This document shows, piece after piece, positions 8,682 through 18,237 of a stretch of 64,000 nucleotides of DNA; the stretch's first letter is position 1, and each line of letters begins with the position of its first letter. This DNA is from FEN-1279 sp964400285 (GTDB taxonomy: Bacteria > Bacteroidota > Ignavibacteria > Tepidaquicellales > Tepidaquicellaceae). Under the pieces are notes generated by a model. That model did no database searches. It worked only from the letters and a program-made list of their open reading frames with translations, and was not told the origin of the DNA. Both the position numbers and the translations under genes were made by a program. Location of the stretch: the NCBI GenBank assembly GCA_964400285.1, contig CAYNTK010000008.1:62001-126000 (forward strand), in the 5' to 3' direction.

Positions 8682-10850
8682 TTATTTTTTCTTTTTCAAA
8701 GATAAAGAAATTTTATTGACTAAAGCAATAAGGTCATTTTTATTATATGGTTTTATCATAAAATAATCAAAACCCTGCGAAAGGAAATAGTCTCTATCAT
8801 ATTCCATTGCATATCCTGTTAGTGCAACAAAAGGAATTTTTTTATATTTTTCATTCTTTTTTATTTCTTTCATAGTATCAGTTCCATCCATTCCTAAACC
8901 TAAATTTATATCTACAAAAATAATATCATAATTATTTTTATTAGTATTTTCTATGGCACTCAAACCATCATTTGCAAATTCTACATTCACTATATCGTTT
9001 AGAAATTTTTTAAAGATAAATTGATTAGATAAATTATCTTCTATGTATAAAATGTTTAACAATTTGGATTCGGGTGTCTGAATTGAATCAGAAATAATTT
9101 TTGTTTCGATTTTTCCGAATTTTAATGCAGGTATGCTAATTGTAAATGTTGAGCCAATATTAAGTTCACTACTGCAATTTATAGAACCATTTATCAAATC
9201 GAGGATTTTTTTCGTGAGAGTTAAACCAAGCCCAGAACCCTCATATTTTCTTCCATAACCTTCACTTATTTGTTTAAATTCTTCGAATATTATATCTTTA
9301 TTTTTTTTGGAAATACCGATACCAGTATCTGTAACATTTATTTTAGCAATAGGATTACCATCGAGATAATTTGAAGATATTTTAATTGTAATCGAACCTT
9401 TTTCTGTAAATTTAACAGCATTATCGAATACATTAAAAAATATTTGTTTTAGTAAATCTCTATCTGTTTCAACAAGGATATCTTTATCTTCAGAAATAAA
9501 TTTAACTTCGAGATTTTTCTCATCGGATTTATATTTATACTTGTTTAAAAGTTGTTCAATTTCGTTCGATAAATTAAACATCTCTTTATACACAGTAATT
9601 TGAGAAGATTCAAATTGACCAAGTAATAAGATTGAATTTAAAGTATCGTTTAATCTTTTCCCCGAAATCGTTATATCATTTAAAAGTCTATTTTGTTCTT
9701 CATCTTTTATTTCATCTTTTAGAAGTTCTGAAATTCCAATTATTCCGCTAAGTGGTGTTCTAAATTCGTGGCTAAGATTTGTAAGCAAATTCGATTTAAG
9801 TTTACTTAATTCTTCCGCTTTTTCCTTCGATTCTTGCAGCTCTTTTTCGGCTTTCTTTCTCAACGATATTTCTTCGAGAAGAGATTCTTTATATTTAAAT
9901 GAGTCATATATTAATCTTGAAATGTTACCAAATTCATCCTTTTTATTTAGTAAATCTTCAATTGGTTTTATATTTTCCCTTTCAAGGGAATTTGCAATAG
10001 ATTTAAGAGGGATATTTACTATTCTAAATAGATAGGAAGATATAAGAGCAATAATCAAAATAATAAATACAATTGTTCCGATAAATTGATATGTTGAAAA
10101 AATAAAAAACTTCTCGATAACAGGAGATTCTGTTTTTGCTCTTAATTTCATCAGGATAGAACCATTCCAGCTTATTAAGTTTATTTCATTAATGAATTCA
10201 TATTTTTCTATTTCATTTTCTTTAACAGATTCAGCTGAACCTGATACTAATGAAATTTTACTACTAGTAAGTTTCGATATTTCTTCGAGATATTCATTTG
10301 TCCATAATCTTCCACCAACATAATAACCTTGAGGTGGAGTAATTCTCTTATTATCGTTTTCTGGTTGTAATGGGGCTAATGAAATTTCCATTAAGCCCAA
10401 ATTTGTGTTAATATAAAAATGTGCGAAAGGATTTAATGCAACTATTGATTTAAAATCATCTTTTGATAGCTGTAATTCTTTAAAAGTTCTATCATTAAAG
10501 ATATTTGTAGAGTATAGTAAATCAAAATTTGTCGTGTAAATCCATACGGCATCGACTTTGAAAGTGCTTAATGGTATAATTATATTATCGTAAGCCCATT
10601 TTTCATTTTTTGTTTTTGTAAAATCGAGCATTTCATCCCAATTTGAATAATCATACACATAGGAAATTAAACTGTTGCTTTTAAGATTAATAATCTTTGT
10701 AAGTATTGTATCTTTTTCCGTAACTCTATCTTTTAAAAGCATTGAGATATTTCTTGATTCAGCATTTCTCAAAGATAATAACCCCAATATAAAAAAAATG
10801 GTAACGAGTAAAATAAGTGCAATTATCTTGAATTGTATTTTGTTATACAT
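8682..10850 (-). CDS. CHASE4-HAMP hybrid sensor histidine kinase with C-terminal receiver
   Basis: 722 residues. A first membrane helix (about 8-26) is followed by an extracytoplasmic sensor with the CHASE4-like segment YDYSNWDEMLDF and a long periplasmic part (about 30-245), a second membrane helix (about 250-275), a HAMP linker, HisKA with NLSHEFRTPLSG (H361), HATPase_c with NVFDNAVKFT and GSGLGLTLTK, then a receiver domain with the acidic YIEDN start, phospho-acceptor D647 in IIFVDINL and K700 in FMIKPY. All catalytic residues seem intact. It is the first gene of a two-kinase operon. No DNA-binding response regulator is nearby, so its output partner is not in the window. Confidence 0.88.
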   Translation of the reverse strand: MYNKIQFKIIALILLVTIFFILGLLSLRNAESRNISMLLKDRVTEKDTILTKIINLKSNSLISYVYDYSNWDEMLDFTKTKNEKWAYDNIIIPLSTFKVDAVWIYTTNFDLLYSTNIFNDRTFKELQLSKDDFKSIVALNPFAHFYINTNLGLMEISLAPLQPENDNKRITPPQGYYVGGRLWTNEYLEEISKLTSSKISLVSGSAESVKENEIEKYEFINEINLISWNGSILMKLRAKTESPVIEKFFIFSTYQFIGTIVFIILIIALISSYLFRIVNIPLKSIANSLERENIKPIEDLLNKKDEFGNISRLIYDSFKYKESLLEEISLRKKAEKELQESKEKAEELSKLKSNLLTNLSHEFRTPLSGIIGISELLKDEIKDEEQNRLLNDITISGKRLNDTLNSILLLGQFESSQITVYKEMFNLSNEIEQLLNKYKYKSDEKNLEVKFISEDKDILVETDRDLLKQIFFNVFDNAVKFTEKGSITIKISSNYLDGNPIAKINVTDTGIGISKKNKDIIFEEFKQISEGYGRKYEGSGLGLTLTKKILDLINGSINCSSELNIGSTFTISIPALKFGKIETKIISDSIQTPESKLLNILYIEDNLSNQFIFKKFLNDIVNVEFANDGLSAIENTNKNNYDIIFVDINLGLGMDGTDTMKEIKKNEKYKKIPFVALTGYAMEYDRDYFLSQGFDYFMIKPYNKNDLIALVNKISLSLKKKK

Positions 10851-10935
10851 ATATTAATATAATACTTAAAAATGTGAATTTAAATACAGTATTACAATAA
10901 AAGAAATTTATGTTTAAAGAGGAATTTAAAATTGC

Positions 10936-10967
10936 TTTGAAAAGCATATTAATTAAAATTATTTTTG
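10936..10967 (+). promoter_or_regulatory. Candidate Bacteroidetes-type promoter for the transketolase half
   Basis: TTTG (10936-10939), a 20-base spacer, then TATTTTTG (10960-10967) matches the TTTG-N19-21-TAnnTTTG pattern described for Bacteroidetes primary sigma factor promoters. Transcription would start about 15 bases before the ATG at 10987, just ahead of an AAGGAG ribosome site. In so AT-rich a region a chance match is possible. Confidence 0.4.
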
Positions 10968-10986
10968 TAAAATACAAAGGAGAAAA

Positions 10987-11949
10987 ATGACATTTAATTT
11001 TGAAAATCCAGAAATGAAGGAAACACGACAGGGATTTGCCGATGCACTCGTCGAGCTGGGATATGAAAATCCTGACATTGTAGTATTAGGTGGAGATGTA
11101 AGTGGCTCTGTGAAAACGAGTTTATTTAAAGAAAAATTTCCCGACAGATTTATTTCTGTAGGAATAGCAGAGCAAGATATGATGGGAACTGCAGCAGGTC
11201 TTGCAGTTGCAGGAAAAATTCCGTTTGCCTCGACCTATGGTGAATTTGCTACAGGAAGACCATTTGACCAGATTAGACAATCGATTGCTTATAGTGAAAT
11301 GAATGTAAAAATCTGTGCTTCACACTGCGGAATTTCTGTCGGTCCCGATGGAGCAACTCATCAGTCACTTGAAGATGTAGCTTTGATGAGAATTTTGCCT
11401 CATATGACAGTTGTTACTCCGTGCGATTATAATGAAACATTCAAAGCCGTAAAAGAATGTGTTAAATATGATAAACCTTTTTATATTCGTTTTTATAGAG
11501 ATAAAACTCCAAATTTTACTGATAAAAATGCAACTTTTCAGTTAGGAAAAGCGAATATACTTGTTGACGGTAATGATGTTACATTGGTTGCGAATGGATT
11601 ACTTGTTTGGGAAGCAATAAAAGCATCTGAAGTGTTAAAAAAAGAAGGAATTTCGGCACGTGTTATTAATATGCATACAATAAAACCTATAGATGAAGAT
11701 ATTCTTATTAAAAGTGCTAAAGAGACTGGTTTAATTATTACTTGTGAAGATCATCAAAAACATGGTGGTTTATTTAGTGCTGTTGCTGAAGTTCTTGTCC
11801 AACATAATCCCGTTCCTATGGATTACGTTGCTGTTGATGATACATTTGGCGAGAGCGGAACAATGGAAGAGCTAATGGATAAATATAAAATAAATTCTAA
11901 AGCAATAATAGAAAAAGTTAAAAAAAATTTAAAAAGAAAAAACAAATAA
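10987..11949 (+). CDS. Transketolase, C-terminal subunit
   Basis: 320 residues covering only the pyrimidine-binding and C-terminal domains of transketolase, as in two-subunit (split) transketolases. GIAEQDMMGTAAGLAVAG holds the catalytic glutamate of the pyrimidine domain and the RFYR and ICEDH-type segments are typical. The ThDP diphosphate-binding N-terminal half is absent: the gene upstream is a divergent kinase and the gene downstream is htrA. The protein must therefore pair with a subunit encoded elsewhere. The start has a good AAGGAG site (10976-10981). The role is carbon shuffling in the non-oxidative pentose phosphate pathway. A 1-deoxyxylulose-5-phosphate synthase half is less likely from the motifs. 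Confidence 0.85.
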   Translation: MTFNFENPEMKETRQGFADALVELGYENPDIVVLGGDVSGSVKTSLFKEKFPDRFISVGIAEQDMMGTAAGLAVAGKIPFASTYGEFATGRPFDQIRQSIAYSEMNVKICASHCGISVGPDGATHQSLEDVALMRILPHMTVVTPCDYNETFKAVKECVKYDKPFYIRFYRDKTPNFTDKNATFQLGKANILVDGNDVTLVANGLLVWEAIKASEVLKKEGISARVINMHTIKPIDEDILIKSAKETGLIITCEDHQKHGGLFSAVAEVLVQHNPVPMDYVAVDDTFGESGTMEELMDKYKINSKAIIEKVKKNLKRKNK

Positions 11950-11956
11950 TATACAT

Positions 11957-13150
11957 ATGCAAACAATGATTAAAACACAAACTATTATGAATAAATATAA
12001 ACTCAAATTACCTTTAGTTTTAATTTTCACTTTAATAGCTGGTATGCTTATAGGAGGTGTAATATTAACAAAATATTTCAAAAGCAAACCTGTTCAGAGT
12101 CAAAGTGTGACTCAAGTTGATAAACGCGAACTAAATCAGAACATATCTCAAGAAAGACAAACAGCAATAACAAAAGCAATATCAAAAGTTTCTTCTTCAA
12201 TAGTAGGTATTAATGTTGAAGAGGTTAGAGAAGTAAGAGACCCATTTTTTAATGACCCGTTTTTCAGACAATTTTTTGGTGATATGATGCCACAAAGACA
12301 AGTTGTCAGAGGTCTTGGTTCTGGTTTTATTATTTCTGAAGACGGTTATATTTTAACAAACGACCACGTTGCTGGAAATGCAACTAAAATATCGGTAACA
12401 CTGACAACAGGTGAAACTGTCGAAGCAAAGTTAATCGGTTCAGACCCTGTAACTGATGTTGCTTTGCTAAAGATTGATAAAAAGAATTTGCCTTTTATTA
12501 ATTTCGGAAATTCGGATAATATAATAATTGGTGAATGGGTAATCGCACTTGGAAATCCATTTGGGCTTTTCGAAATTAATGACAAACCAACCGTAACTGT
12601 TGGTGTAGTGAGTGCATTAAACATGAAGGTTAGTGCAGACCAGAATAGAGTGTATAAAGATATGATACAAACTGATGCTTCGATTAATTCAGGAAATTCA
12701 GGTGGCCCACTTGTAGATGTTGAAGGGAATGTAATCGGAATGAACACAATAATTTTTACTGGTAGTCAATTTAGTCAAGGAAGTATTGGAGTTGGGTTTG
12801 CAATTTCAATTAATAGGGTAAAGGAGATAATGGAAGAACTTAAAAAAAGTGGAAAAATAGAGCGAGGTTCAAATGTTGGATTTAGGATTCAGGCAATTGA
12901 TGATAGAATTGCAAAATATCTAAATTTACCAGATAAAAATGGTGTTATAGTCGTTCAAATACAAAAGGGAGGCATTTCGGATAAAGCAGGATTAAAAGTA
13001 GAAGATGTAATCATAGCTGTGAATGGTGAAAAAATAAGAAATGAACAGGATTTAATTTTTGCAATTAATGATAAACGTAAAGGTGATGTAATTAAGCTGA
13101 AAGTAATTAGAGGTGGAAGCGAAAAAGAAATTGAAATGAAACTAGAATAA
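11957..13150 (+). CDS. htrA: HtrA/Deg-family serine protease with one PDZ domain
   Basis: 397 residues. An N-terminal anchor helix (about 16-38) precedes a trypsin-like domain with a complete triad: H137 in TNDHVAGN, D167 in DPVTDVALLKID and S248 in INSGNSGGPL. One PDZ domain follows (about 300-395, VGFRIQAIDD... to the end). A single PDZ and membrane anchor make it more like DegS or a single-PDZ HtrA than DegP. It would act in the envelope on misfolded proteins. The start is 7 bases after the transketolase stop, suggesting co-transcription; an internal ATG at 11990 is also possible. The gene ends at a clear terminator (13186-13205). Confidence 0.9.
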   Translation: MQTMIKTQTIMNKYKLKLPLVLIFTLIAGMLIGGVILTKYFKSKPVQSQSVTQVDKRELNQNISQERQTAITKAISKVSSSIVGINVEEVREVRDPFFNDPFFRQFFGDMMPQRQVVRGLGSGFIISEDGYILTNDHVAGNATKISVTLTTGETVEAKLIGSDPVTDVALLKIDKKNLPFINFGNSDNIIIGEWVIALGNPFGLFEINDKPTVTVGVVSALNMKVSADQNRVYKDMIQTDASINSGNSGGPLVDVEGNVIGMNTIIFTGSQFSQGSIGVGFAISINRVKEIMEELKKSGKIERGSNVGFRIQAIDDRIAKYLNLPDKNGVIVVQIQKGGISDKAGLKVEDVIIAVNGEKIRNEQDLIFAINDKRKGDVIKLKVIRGGSEKEIEMKLE

Positions 13151-13185
13151 ACTTTGTATTAAATATTATTTAACAAATTACAATT

Positions 13186-13207
13186 AAACCCGCGTCAGCG
13201 GGTTTTT
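13186..13207 (+). terminator. Rho-independent terminator after htrA
   Basis: A perfect 8-bp stem AAACCCGC/GCGGGTTT with loop GTCA is followed by T residues. It lies 35 bases past the htrA stop. Confidence 0.85.
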
Positions 13208-13337
13208 AATTTCAATAATGAAAATCAATAATATGAATTTAAAACGAAGCTAATTGTATTTATTATTTTTACTGAGTATAATTCACCATTGAGTATTTAC
13301 GACTGTTGTAACCAGATTTAGAATAAAGCTCAAAACT

Positions 13338-13766
13338 CTATTCCGTTTTCTCTTCTGGCAAATCGAAGGCATCTTTATTCAATTCTTCTCGTGGTTCGTT
13401 CATTTTAAGATTTCCATTGAAGCGGGAGCCATATTCCATTACGATATGGTCAACAACCACATCACCAAGTACTTTTCCAGTTCCTTTTATTTCGAGTTTA
13501 TGTGCTTTAATATTACCCCGAACCATTCCGTATATTACGGCTTCTATGGCGGATATATCACCAACTATACTTCCTTTTTCTCCAATGATTAGACCATTTT
13601 CACCAGTGATATTTCCTGTTACAAAACCGTCTATTCGCGCATTAGCAGGTGAAAATAAGTTCCCTTCAAATCTACACCCTTCACTTATAAGAGTTTTTAT
13701 TTGAACCTGTTCAGATTTTGTTGTCATACCTATCGATGATGTATCTTTGTTTTTTTGACCAAACAT
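13338..13766 (-). CDS. Bactofilin (polymer-forming cytoskeletal protein)
   Basis: 142 residues. The central part (about 27-120) shows the regular beta-helix repeats of bactofilins: EGCRFEGNLFSPANARIDG, then VTGNITGENGLIIGEKG, VGDISA, VRGNIKAHKLEIKGTGKVLGD and similar turns rich in G, I and V about every five to six residues. Short polar tails lie at both ends. Bactofilins polymerise without nucleotide and organise cell-wall enzymes. The start lies 5 bases after the stop of an M23 peptidase gene, the classic bactofilin partner, which supports a local cell-wall remodelling role. Confidence 0.92.
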   Translation of the reverse strand: MFGQKNKDTSSIGMTTKSEQVQIKTLISEGCRFEGNLFSPANARIDGFVTGNITGENGLIIGEKGSIVGDISAIEAVIYGMVRGNIKAHKLEIKGTGKVLGDVVVDHIVMEYGSRFNGNLKMNEPREELNKDAFDLPEEKTE

Positions 13767-13771
13767 ATTTT

Positions 13772-14602
13772 TTAATTTAAAGTTAGAAAATAATGTGGAT
13801 TAATATCTATTCCGTTTACCCTGATTTCGTAATGTAGATGAGGACCAGTTGAACGACCTGTGGAGCCAATAAATCCTATAACATCACCTGCTTTAACTTT
13901 TTGTCCAGCAGTTACATTGAAATTGGAAAGATGTCCATAAAGGCATTCAATTCCATGTAAGTGTTTAATCTTTACGCACTTTCCATAACCTTTGTCCCAA
14001 TCAGCTTCGATTACTTCACCATCACCGGTGCATCTAATGGTATCACCGATATTTCCTTTCCAATCGATTCCCTTATGGAATTCCGAACCCCTTCCGCCGA
14101 AAGGATTTGGGCGGTAACCATAATCGGAACGCATTTCACCAATAAAGGGGTAACCAAGCGGAATATTACTTGTAGTAGCACAAAGTAAGGCGGTGAAATT
14201 ATTATAAAATTCATAAATCGATAAATCATAATTTCTATTAGTATCTACTTCACCTCCAATATCTTTTTCGATGGATTTAATTCCTCTTTCTTTTAGATAG
14301 TTGTTTATAAATTTTATATTATTCTCGATATCATTTATTTTATCTTTTATACGTAAACTATCGACGAGTTTAACATCGCTTTCCATCAAAGCAATTTTTT
14401 TTAAGAGATAATCTTTTTCATTTGAATAGTTTTTTAAAAAGATAAATAATGTAGTAATTAAACCAACAATAAATATGGTTAATGAAAAAAAAGAAACTAA
14501 ATAGATCTTGTAACGTTGAACGTGAATGGTAGGGATGTTAAAAGATTTAGTTTCATCTTTATCATTACTAACAAATAAAACGGTAGTAACTTTTTTATTC
14601 AT
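13772..14602 (-). CDS. Membrane-anchored M23 (LytM) endopeptidase
   Basis: 276 residues. A single N-terminal membrane helix (about 32-56) is followed by a coiled-coil-like charged stretch (about 60-115) and a C-terminal M23 domain. Zinc and active-site residues are all present: H176 and D180 in FHKGIDWKG, H224 in LYGHLSN, and H255/H257 in GPHLHYEIR. It is therefore predicted to be an active peptidoglycan cross-link hydrolase facing the periplasm. First gene of a two-gene unit with the bactofilin 5 bases downstream. The intergenic region to the divergent TonB receptor (14603-14811) must hold both promoters. Confidence 0.92.
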   Translation of the reverse strand: MNKKVTTVLFVSNDKDETKSFNIPTIHVQRYKIYLVSFFSLTIFIVGLITTLFIFLKNYSNEKDYLLKKIALMESDVKLVDSLRIKDKINDIENNIKFINNYLKERGIKSIEKDIGGEVDTNRNYDLSIYEFYNNFTALLCATTSNIPLGYPFIGEMRSDYGYRPNPFGGRGSEFHKGIDWKGNIGDTIRCTGDGEVIEADWDKGYGKCVKIKHLHGIECLYGHLSNFNVTAGQKVKAGDVIGFIGSTGRSTGPHLHYEIRVNGIDINPHYFLTLN

Positions 14603-14811
14603 AATAAGATAATCAAAAGAGTTTTTGGTAAAGCATTAAAAATTAAGGTATTTATTTTAAAAAGTAAAGAACATAATAATTTTTAAATATTTGAGAATTC
14701 TAACTAATTCATAACTAAGAATTTGAATTTATTTAAAAAATCTTACTTTTTAATTTTGAATTGTTTATATTAAAAAAGTGTTTTTTTTTAGAGAAATAAA
14801 AAATATAATTT

Positions 14812-17361
14812 TTGAAAAATTTTTTAGTAATATTGATTATTGTTTTAATTTTTAAGAATGGGATTTTTTTATTTGCTCAATCAGATACAAATAATGCACA
14901 ACTTATTGTTATTGTAACAAATGAAAAAAATAGAAAATTAGTTGACGCGAGTATTGTATTAAAAAGCTTAAATAATCAATTTATAGAAAATGTAAAAACT
15001 GATGCTTCGGGAAAATATACTTTTAATTTAAATCCAGGTAAATATTCTATTTTGGTTTCAATGGAAGAATATATTCCATATGAGGAAAATGAATTATTAC
15101 TTCAAAAAAGCGAAAAAAAAGAAATTACAGTAGTTTTAACCGATAAAATATACACGACAGACCAGATTGATGTAGAGGGTGTGTTTAAACAAAGCCAGAA
15201 CGATTTAAGAACAAGTTTATTTAATGTAACTCCAAAGAATATTAAAATCCTACCTGGGGCATTTGAAGATGTTTTGCGTTCCCTGAAATCTCTGCCCGGA
15301 ATTTCATCGCCAAATGATTTTACTTCACAACTTGTAATACGCGGTTCTGGACCTGACCAGAATTTGATAATTATGGATGAAGTGGAAATATTTAATCCTT
15401 ACAGATTATATGGATTGGTTAGTATGTTCAATCCCGAAACTTTGAGTGATATTAATCTCATTACTGGCGGTTTTCCTGCAAAATATGGTGATAGGCTTTC
15501 AGCTGTGCTGGATGTTTGGAACAGGGAAGGTACTAGGGATAGGAAACTAAGTTTTATGACAAACATCAACATTGCAAGTGCGAATTTGATTATTCAGGGA
15601 AAAAATCCTTTAAACATTCCCGGTTCGTGGCTCGTTTCTTCGAGGCGTACATATTATGATTTAATCCTCGGCCCATTTGCAAGAAATGCTAAACTCATTA
15701 CGGATGATTCTTCTTTCCCATCTTTTGAAGATTTACAAATGAAGTTTGCTTTCGGACCGTTCAAAAAACACAAATTTATATTTAACGGAATTTTTTCGAG
15801 AGACGGTGTTGCTATTATTCCCGGTTCAGAAAGAACTAACCCCGATAGCGTAAATGTAAATGATGAAACCATAAACAACGTTGTATCTTTTGGCTGGCAT
15901 TATATCCCAAATCCGAATTTTATTTCCAAAACAACATTATCTTGGTATAAAAACAAGGGTGATAATGATTTTGAAGGTGATATTATCGACCCTTTAATTG
16001 ATAAGGAAAATCTTTCCCCTGGTCAAAGAGATTCTTTAAAAGCCATTGGAGCTCTTCTTGGATTTGACTTTGCTTCAAAATATACTTTCAGAAAATATTC
16101 ACTTGGTAATAGGTCTGTTTATTCTTACGGGAATAATAAATACGAATTCGGAGCAGGTATGGATATGATTAAAACCGATTTAAATTATACACTGAAGCTT
16201 GATGAAAATTTCAAAGCATATATCAGGTCATTCCCGGGTATGAATTCTTTACTCGAAGATTTCAGTATCGAAGGAAATGAAAATTACAGAGCAAATGCAT
16301 ATGCACAGGCAAGGTTTCAGATAAAGGATAAATTTTATTATCAGCCGTCTTTGAGGCTGGATTATTATTCATTTTTAAAAGCTATATACGTTTCTCCGAG
16401 AATAAATTTCGGATATATTATCAATCCTTTAACAACGATTAGAAGTGCAATCGGTGTTTATTACCAGTCTCCGGGTTATGAAAAGTTAGTGGACAATCAG
16501 ACATTTTACGATTTAAATGATGTAGCGGGGGATAGATTAAAAGCGGAACGTTCGATTCATTTCGTGCTTGGTCTGGACAGGTGGCTGAATAATGAATGGC
16601 AATTCAGAGTTGAAGCATATTACAAAAGATTCGATAATTTGATAAATCAGGAAAGAATAAAATCGAGCAGATATGAATATTATTTATATGACCCGAATAA
16701 TCACGACCCGGGTTATGTAAAAAATCCTTCGAACTGGTACAGGTCGACGGTTAAAGTACCGTATGATTCGGTTTCTTCTAATCCCGTTAACGGTACAACC
16801 GGTGATGCATATGGAATAGAATTCAGTCTCGAAAAAAAATATACAAGTCCAACTACTAAATTATCGGGATGGGTTAATCTGTCTTTATCGAAAGCAACAA
16901 GAGAAAGAAATGGAGTATTTACTTACAGGTTTGACCAACCCATTATTGCTAATGTTGTTTTAAATTATAAATTGAACTCGTGGTTTGAAGTCGGCGCAAG
17001 ATGGACTTATGCATCGAATTTCCCCTATACAAAACCTATTGGTATAACACCCAGAATTTATAATGATAGTTTAGTAGTAAATCCTCTCGCAAATCAGGTA
17101 TTATTCAATCTTGATTACGGCGGTGATGAAAATAGATTAAAAGAAAGAAGACCTGATTATCACAGGCTGGATATTAGATTAACCGCTTATACTTATTTTT
17201 GGAAAGCAGATTGGTCATTTTATATAGACGTTGTAAATGTTTATAACAGGAAAAATGTTCTTGGATATAAATACACGCTCAATTCCGATTTATCCATAAA
17301 ACAGACCACAACGGGTATGGTGCCAATATTGCCGACGATAGGGGTGAGTGCTAAGTTTTAA
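14812..17361 (+). CDS. TonB-dependent receptor with carboxypeptidase-like regulatory domain
   Basis: 849 residues. TTG start at 14812; no ATG occurs in frame before the mature domain, and this start gives a proper signal peptide (KNFLVILIIVLIF...LFAQ). Domains: a CarboxypepD_reg beta-sandwich (about 28-110), the plug (about 130-240) with VLRSLKSLPGISSPNDF and LVIRGSGPDQNLIIMD, then a beta-barrel to the C-terminal phenylalanine. It belongs to the outer-membrane importers typical of Bacteroidota and relatives. The substrate is not evident and no SusD partner is adjacent, so this is not a standard polysaccharide utilisation pair. The gene stands alone. Confidence 0.88.
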   Translation: MKNFLVILIIVLIFKNGIFLFAQSDTNNAQLIVIVTNEKNRKLVDASIVLKSLNNQFIENVKTDASGKYTFNLNPGKYSILVSMEEYIPYEENELLLQKSEKKEITVVLTDKIYTTDQIDVEGVFKQSQNDLRTSLFNVTPKNIKILPGAFEDVLRSLKSLPGISSPNDFTSQLVIRGSGPDQNLIIMDEVEIFNPYRLYGLVSMFNPETLSDINLITGGFPAKYGDRLSAVLDVWNREGTRDRKLSFMTNINIASANLIIQGKNPLNIPGSWLVSSRRTYYDLILGPFARNAKLITDDSSFPSFEDLQMKFAFGPFKKHKFIFNGIFSRDGVAIIPGSERTNPDSVNVNDETINNVVSFGWHYIPNPNFISKTTLSWYKNKGDNDFEGDIIDPLIDKENLSPGQRDSLKAIGALLGFDFASKYTFRKYSLGNRSVYSYGNNKYEFGAGMDMIKTDLNYTLKLDENFKAYIRSFPGMNSLLEDFSIEGNENYRANAYAQARFQIKDKFYYQPSLRLDYYSFLKAIYVSPRINFGYIINPLTTIRSAIGVYYQSPGYEKLVDNQTFYDLNDVAGDRLKAERSIHFVLGLDRWLNNEWQFRVEAYYKRFDNLINQERIKSSRYEYYLYDPNNHDPGYVKNPSNWYRSTVKVPYDSVSSNPVNGTTGDAYGIEFSLEKKYTSPTTKLSGWVNLSLSKATRERNGVFTYRFDQPIIANVVLNYKLNSWFEVGARWTYASNFPYTKPIGITPRIYNDSLVVNPLANQVLFNLDYGGDENRLKERRPDYHRLDIRLTAYTYFWKADWSFYIDVVNVYNRKNVLGYKYTLNSDLSIKQTTTGMVPILPTIGVSAKF

Positions 17362-17402
17362 TATTAAAAATTAAAAAAACAAAGATTATAATTAATAATT
17401 AT

Positions 17403-17457
17403 TGGAATTTTAAATTTTAATTTTTTTATATTAAAAAATTCTAATTCCATTTTTTTC
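17403..17457 (+). terminator. Candidate terminator after the TonB receptor
   Basis: A long hairpin with a TGGAATT/AATTCCA base (17403-17409 with 17443-17449) and an AT-only inner stem is followed by a run of T. It lies between the receptor stop and purN. Confidence 0.5.
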
Positions 17458-17514
17458 TCCTCAATTGAAAATGCTTAAAAATTTGAGTATTTTTGCAATA
17501 TACACAAAAGAAAA

Positions 17515-18105
17515 TTGAATATTTGCGTTTTTGCATCCGGTTCGGGAACAAACTTCAAAGCAATAATAGAGGCGAAGAAATCAGGAATTATAAAATCAGA
17601 TATATCACTATTAATTACTAATAATTCCGATTGTGGTGCTGTAGGTATTGCGAAGGAAAATGGCATTCCTGTTTTTCACATCAGCAGAAAAGTATATCCA
17701 AATGCGAGTGACGAGGAGTATGCGAATTTATTTCTGGATAAATTGTATGAACATAAAATTGATTTTATAGTTTTGGCGGGTTATATGAAAATGATACATG
17801 CAAGTATTATCAGAAAATTTCCAAACAGAATAATAAATATTCATCCTGCATTACTTCCAAAATTCGGTGGCAAAGGAATGTACGGGATGAATGTGCATCG
17901 GGCTGTAATAGAAGCAGGTGAAAAAGAATCGGGAGTTACAATACATTACGTAAATGAGAATTATGATGAAGGGAAAATTATTTTGCAGGAGAAAGTAGAG
18001 GTCGCATCTAATGATACTGCAGAGACATTGCATAAGAAGGTTTTAAAACTGGAGCATAAATATTATCCAGAGGTGATTAGAAAAATTGAGAGTAGTCTTT
18101 TATAA
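17515..18105 (+). CDS. purN: Phosphoribosylglycinamide formyltransferase
   Basis: 196 residues, normal for PurN. TTG start at 17515, directly before the canonical N-terminus NICVFASGSGTNFKAII. The catalytic region INIHPALLPKFGG holds the asparagine and histidine, and YDEGKIILQ contains the aspartate of the formyl-transfer site. It transfers formyl from 10-formyl-tetrahydrofolate to GAR in step 3 of purine synthesis. The adjoining purH (132 bases downstream) does a later formyl transfer, so the two form a purine synthesis pair. Confidence 0.93.
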   Translation: MNICVFASGSGTNFKAIIEAKKSGIIKSDISLLITNNSDCGAVGIAKENGIPVFHISRKVYPNASDEEYANLFLDKLYEHKIDFIVLAGYMKMIHASIIRKFPNRIINIHPALLPKFGGKGMYGMNVHRAVIEAGEKESGVTIHYVNENYDEGKIILQEKVEVASNDTAETLHKKVLKLEHKYYPEVIRKIESSLL

Positions 18106-18237
18106 ATAGTAAATTGTTTAAAGCGAATTGTGATTAGTAATTTTGAATAGTAATTTGCAAAAATTCTGAATACTGAATACTTTTTAAATAAACAAATTAA
18201 TCTTGCATTTAAAATAAAATAATTTAAATAAAAGTAT

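Noticed and set aside
12346..12747. A 133-codon minus-strand frame inside htrA
   Set aside because: Antisense to the conserved protease domain; Ser/Pro-rich shadow composition with no recognisable domain.
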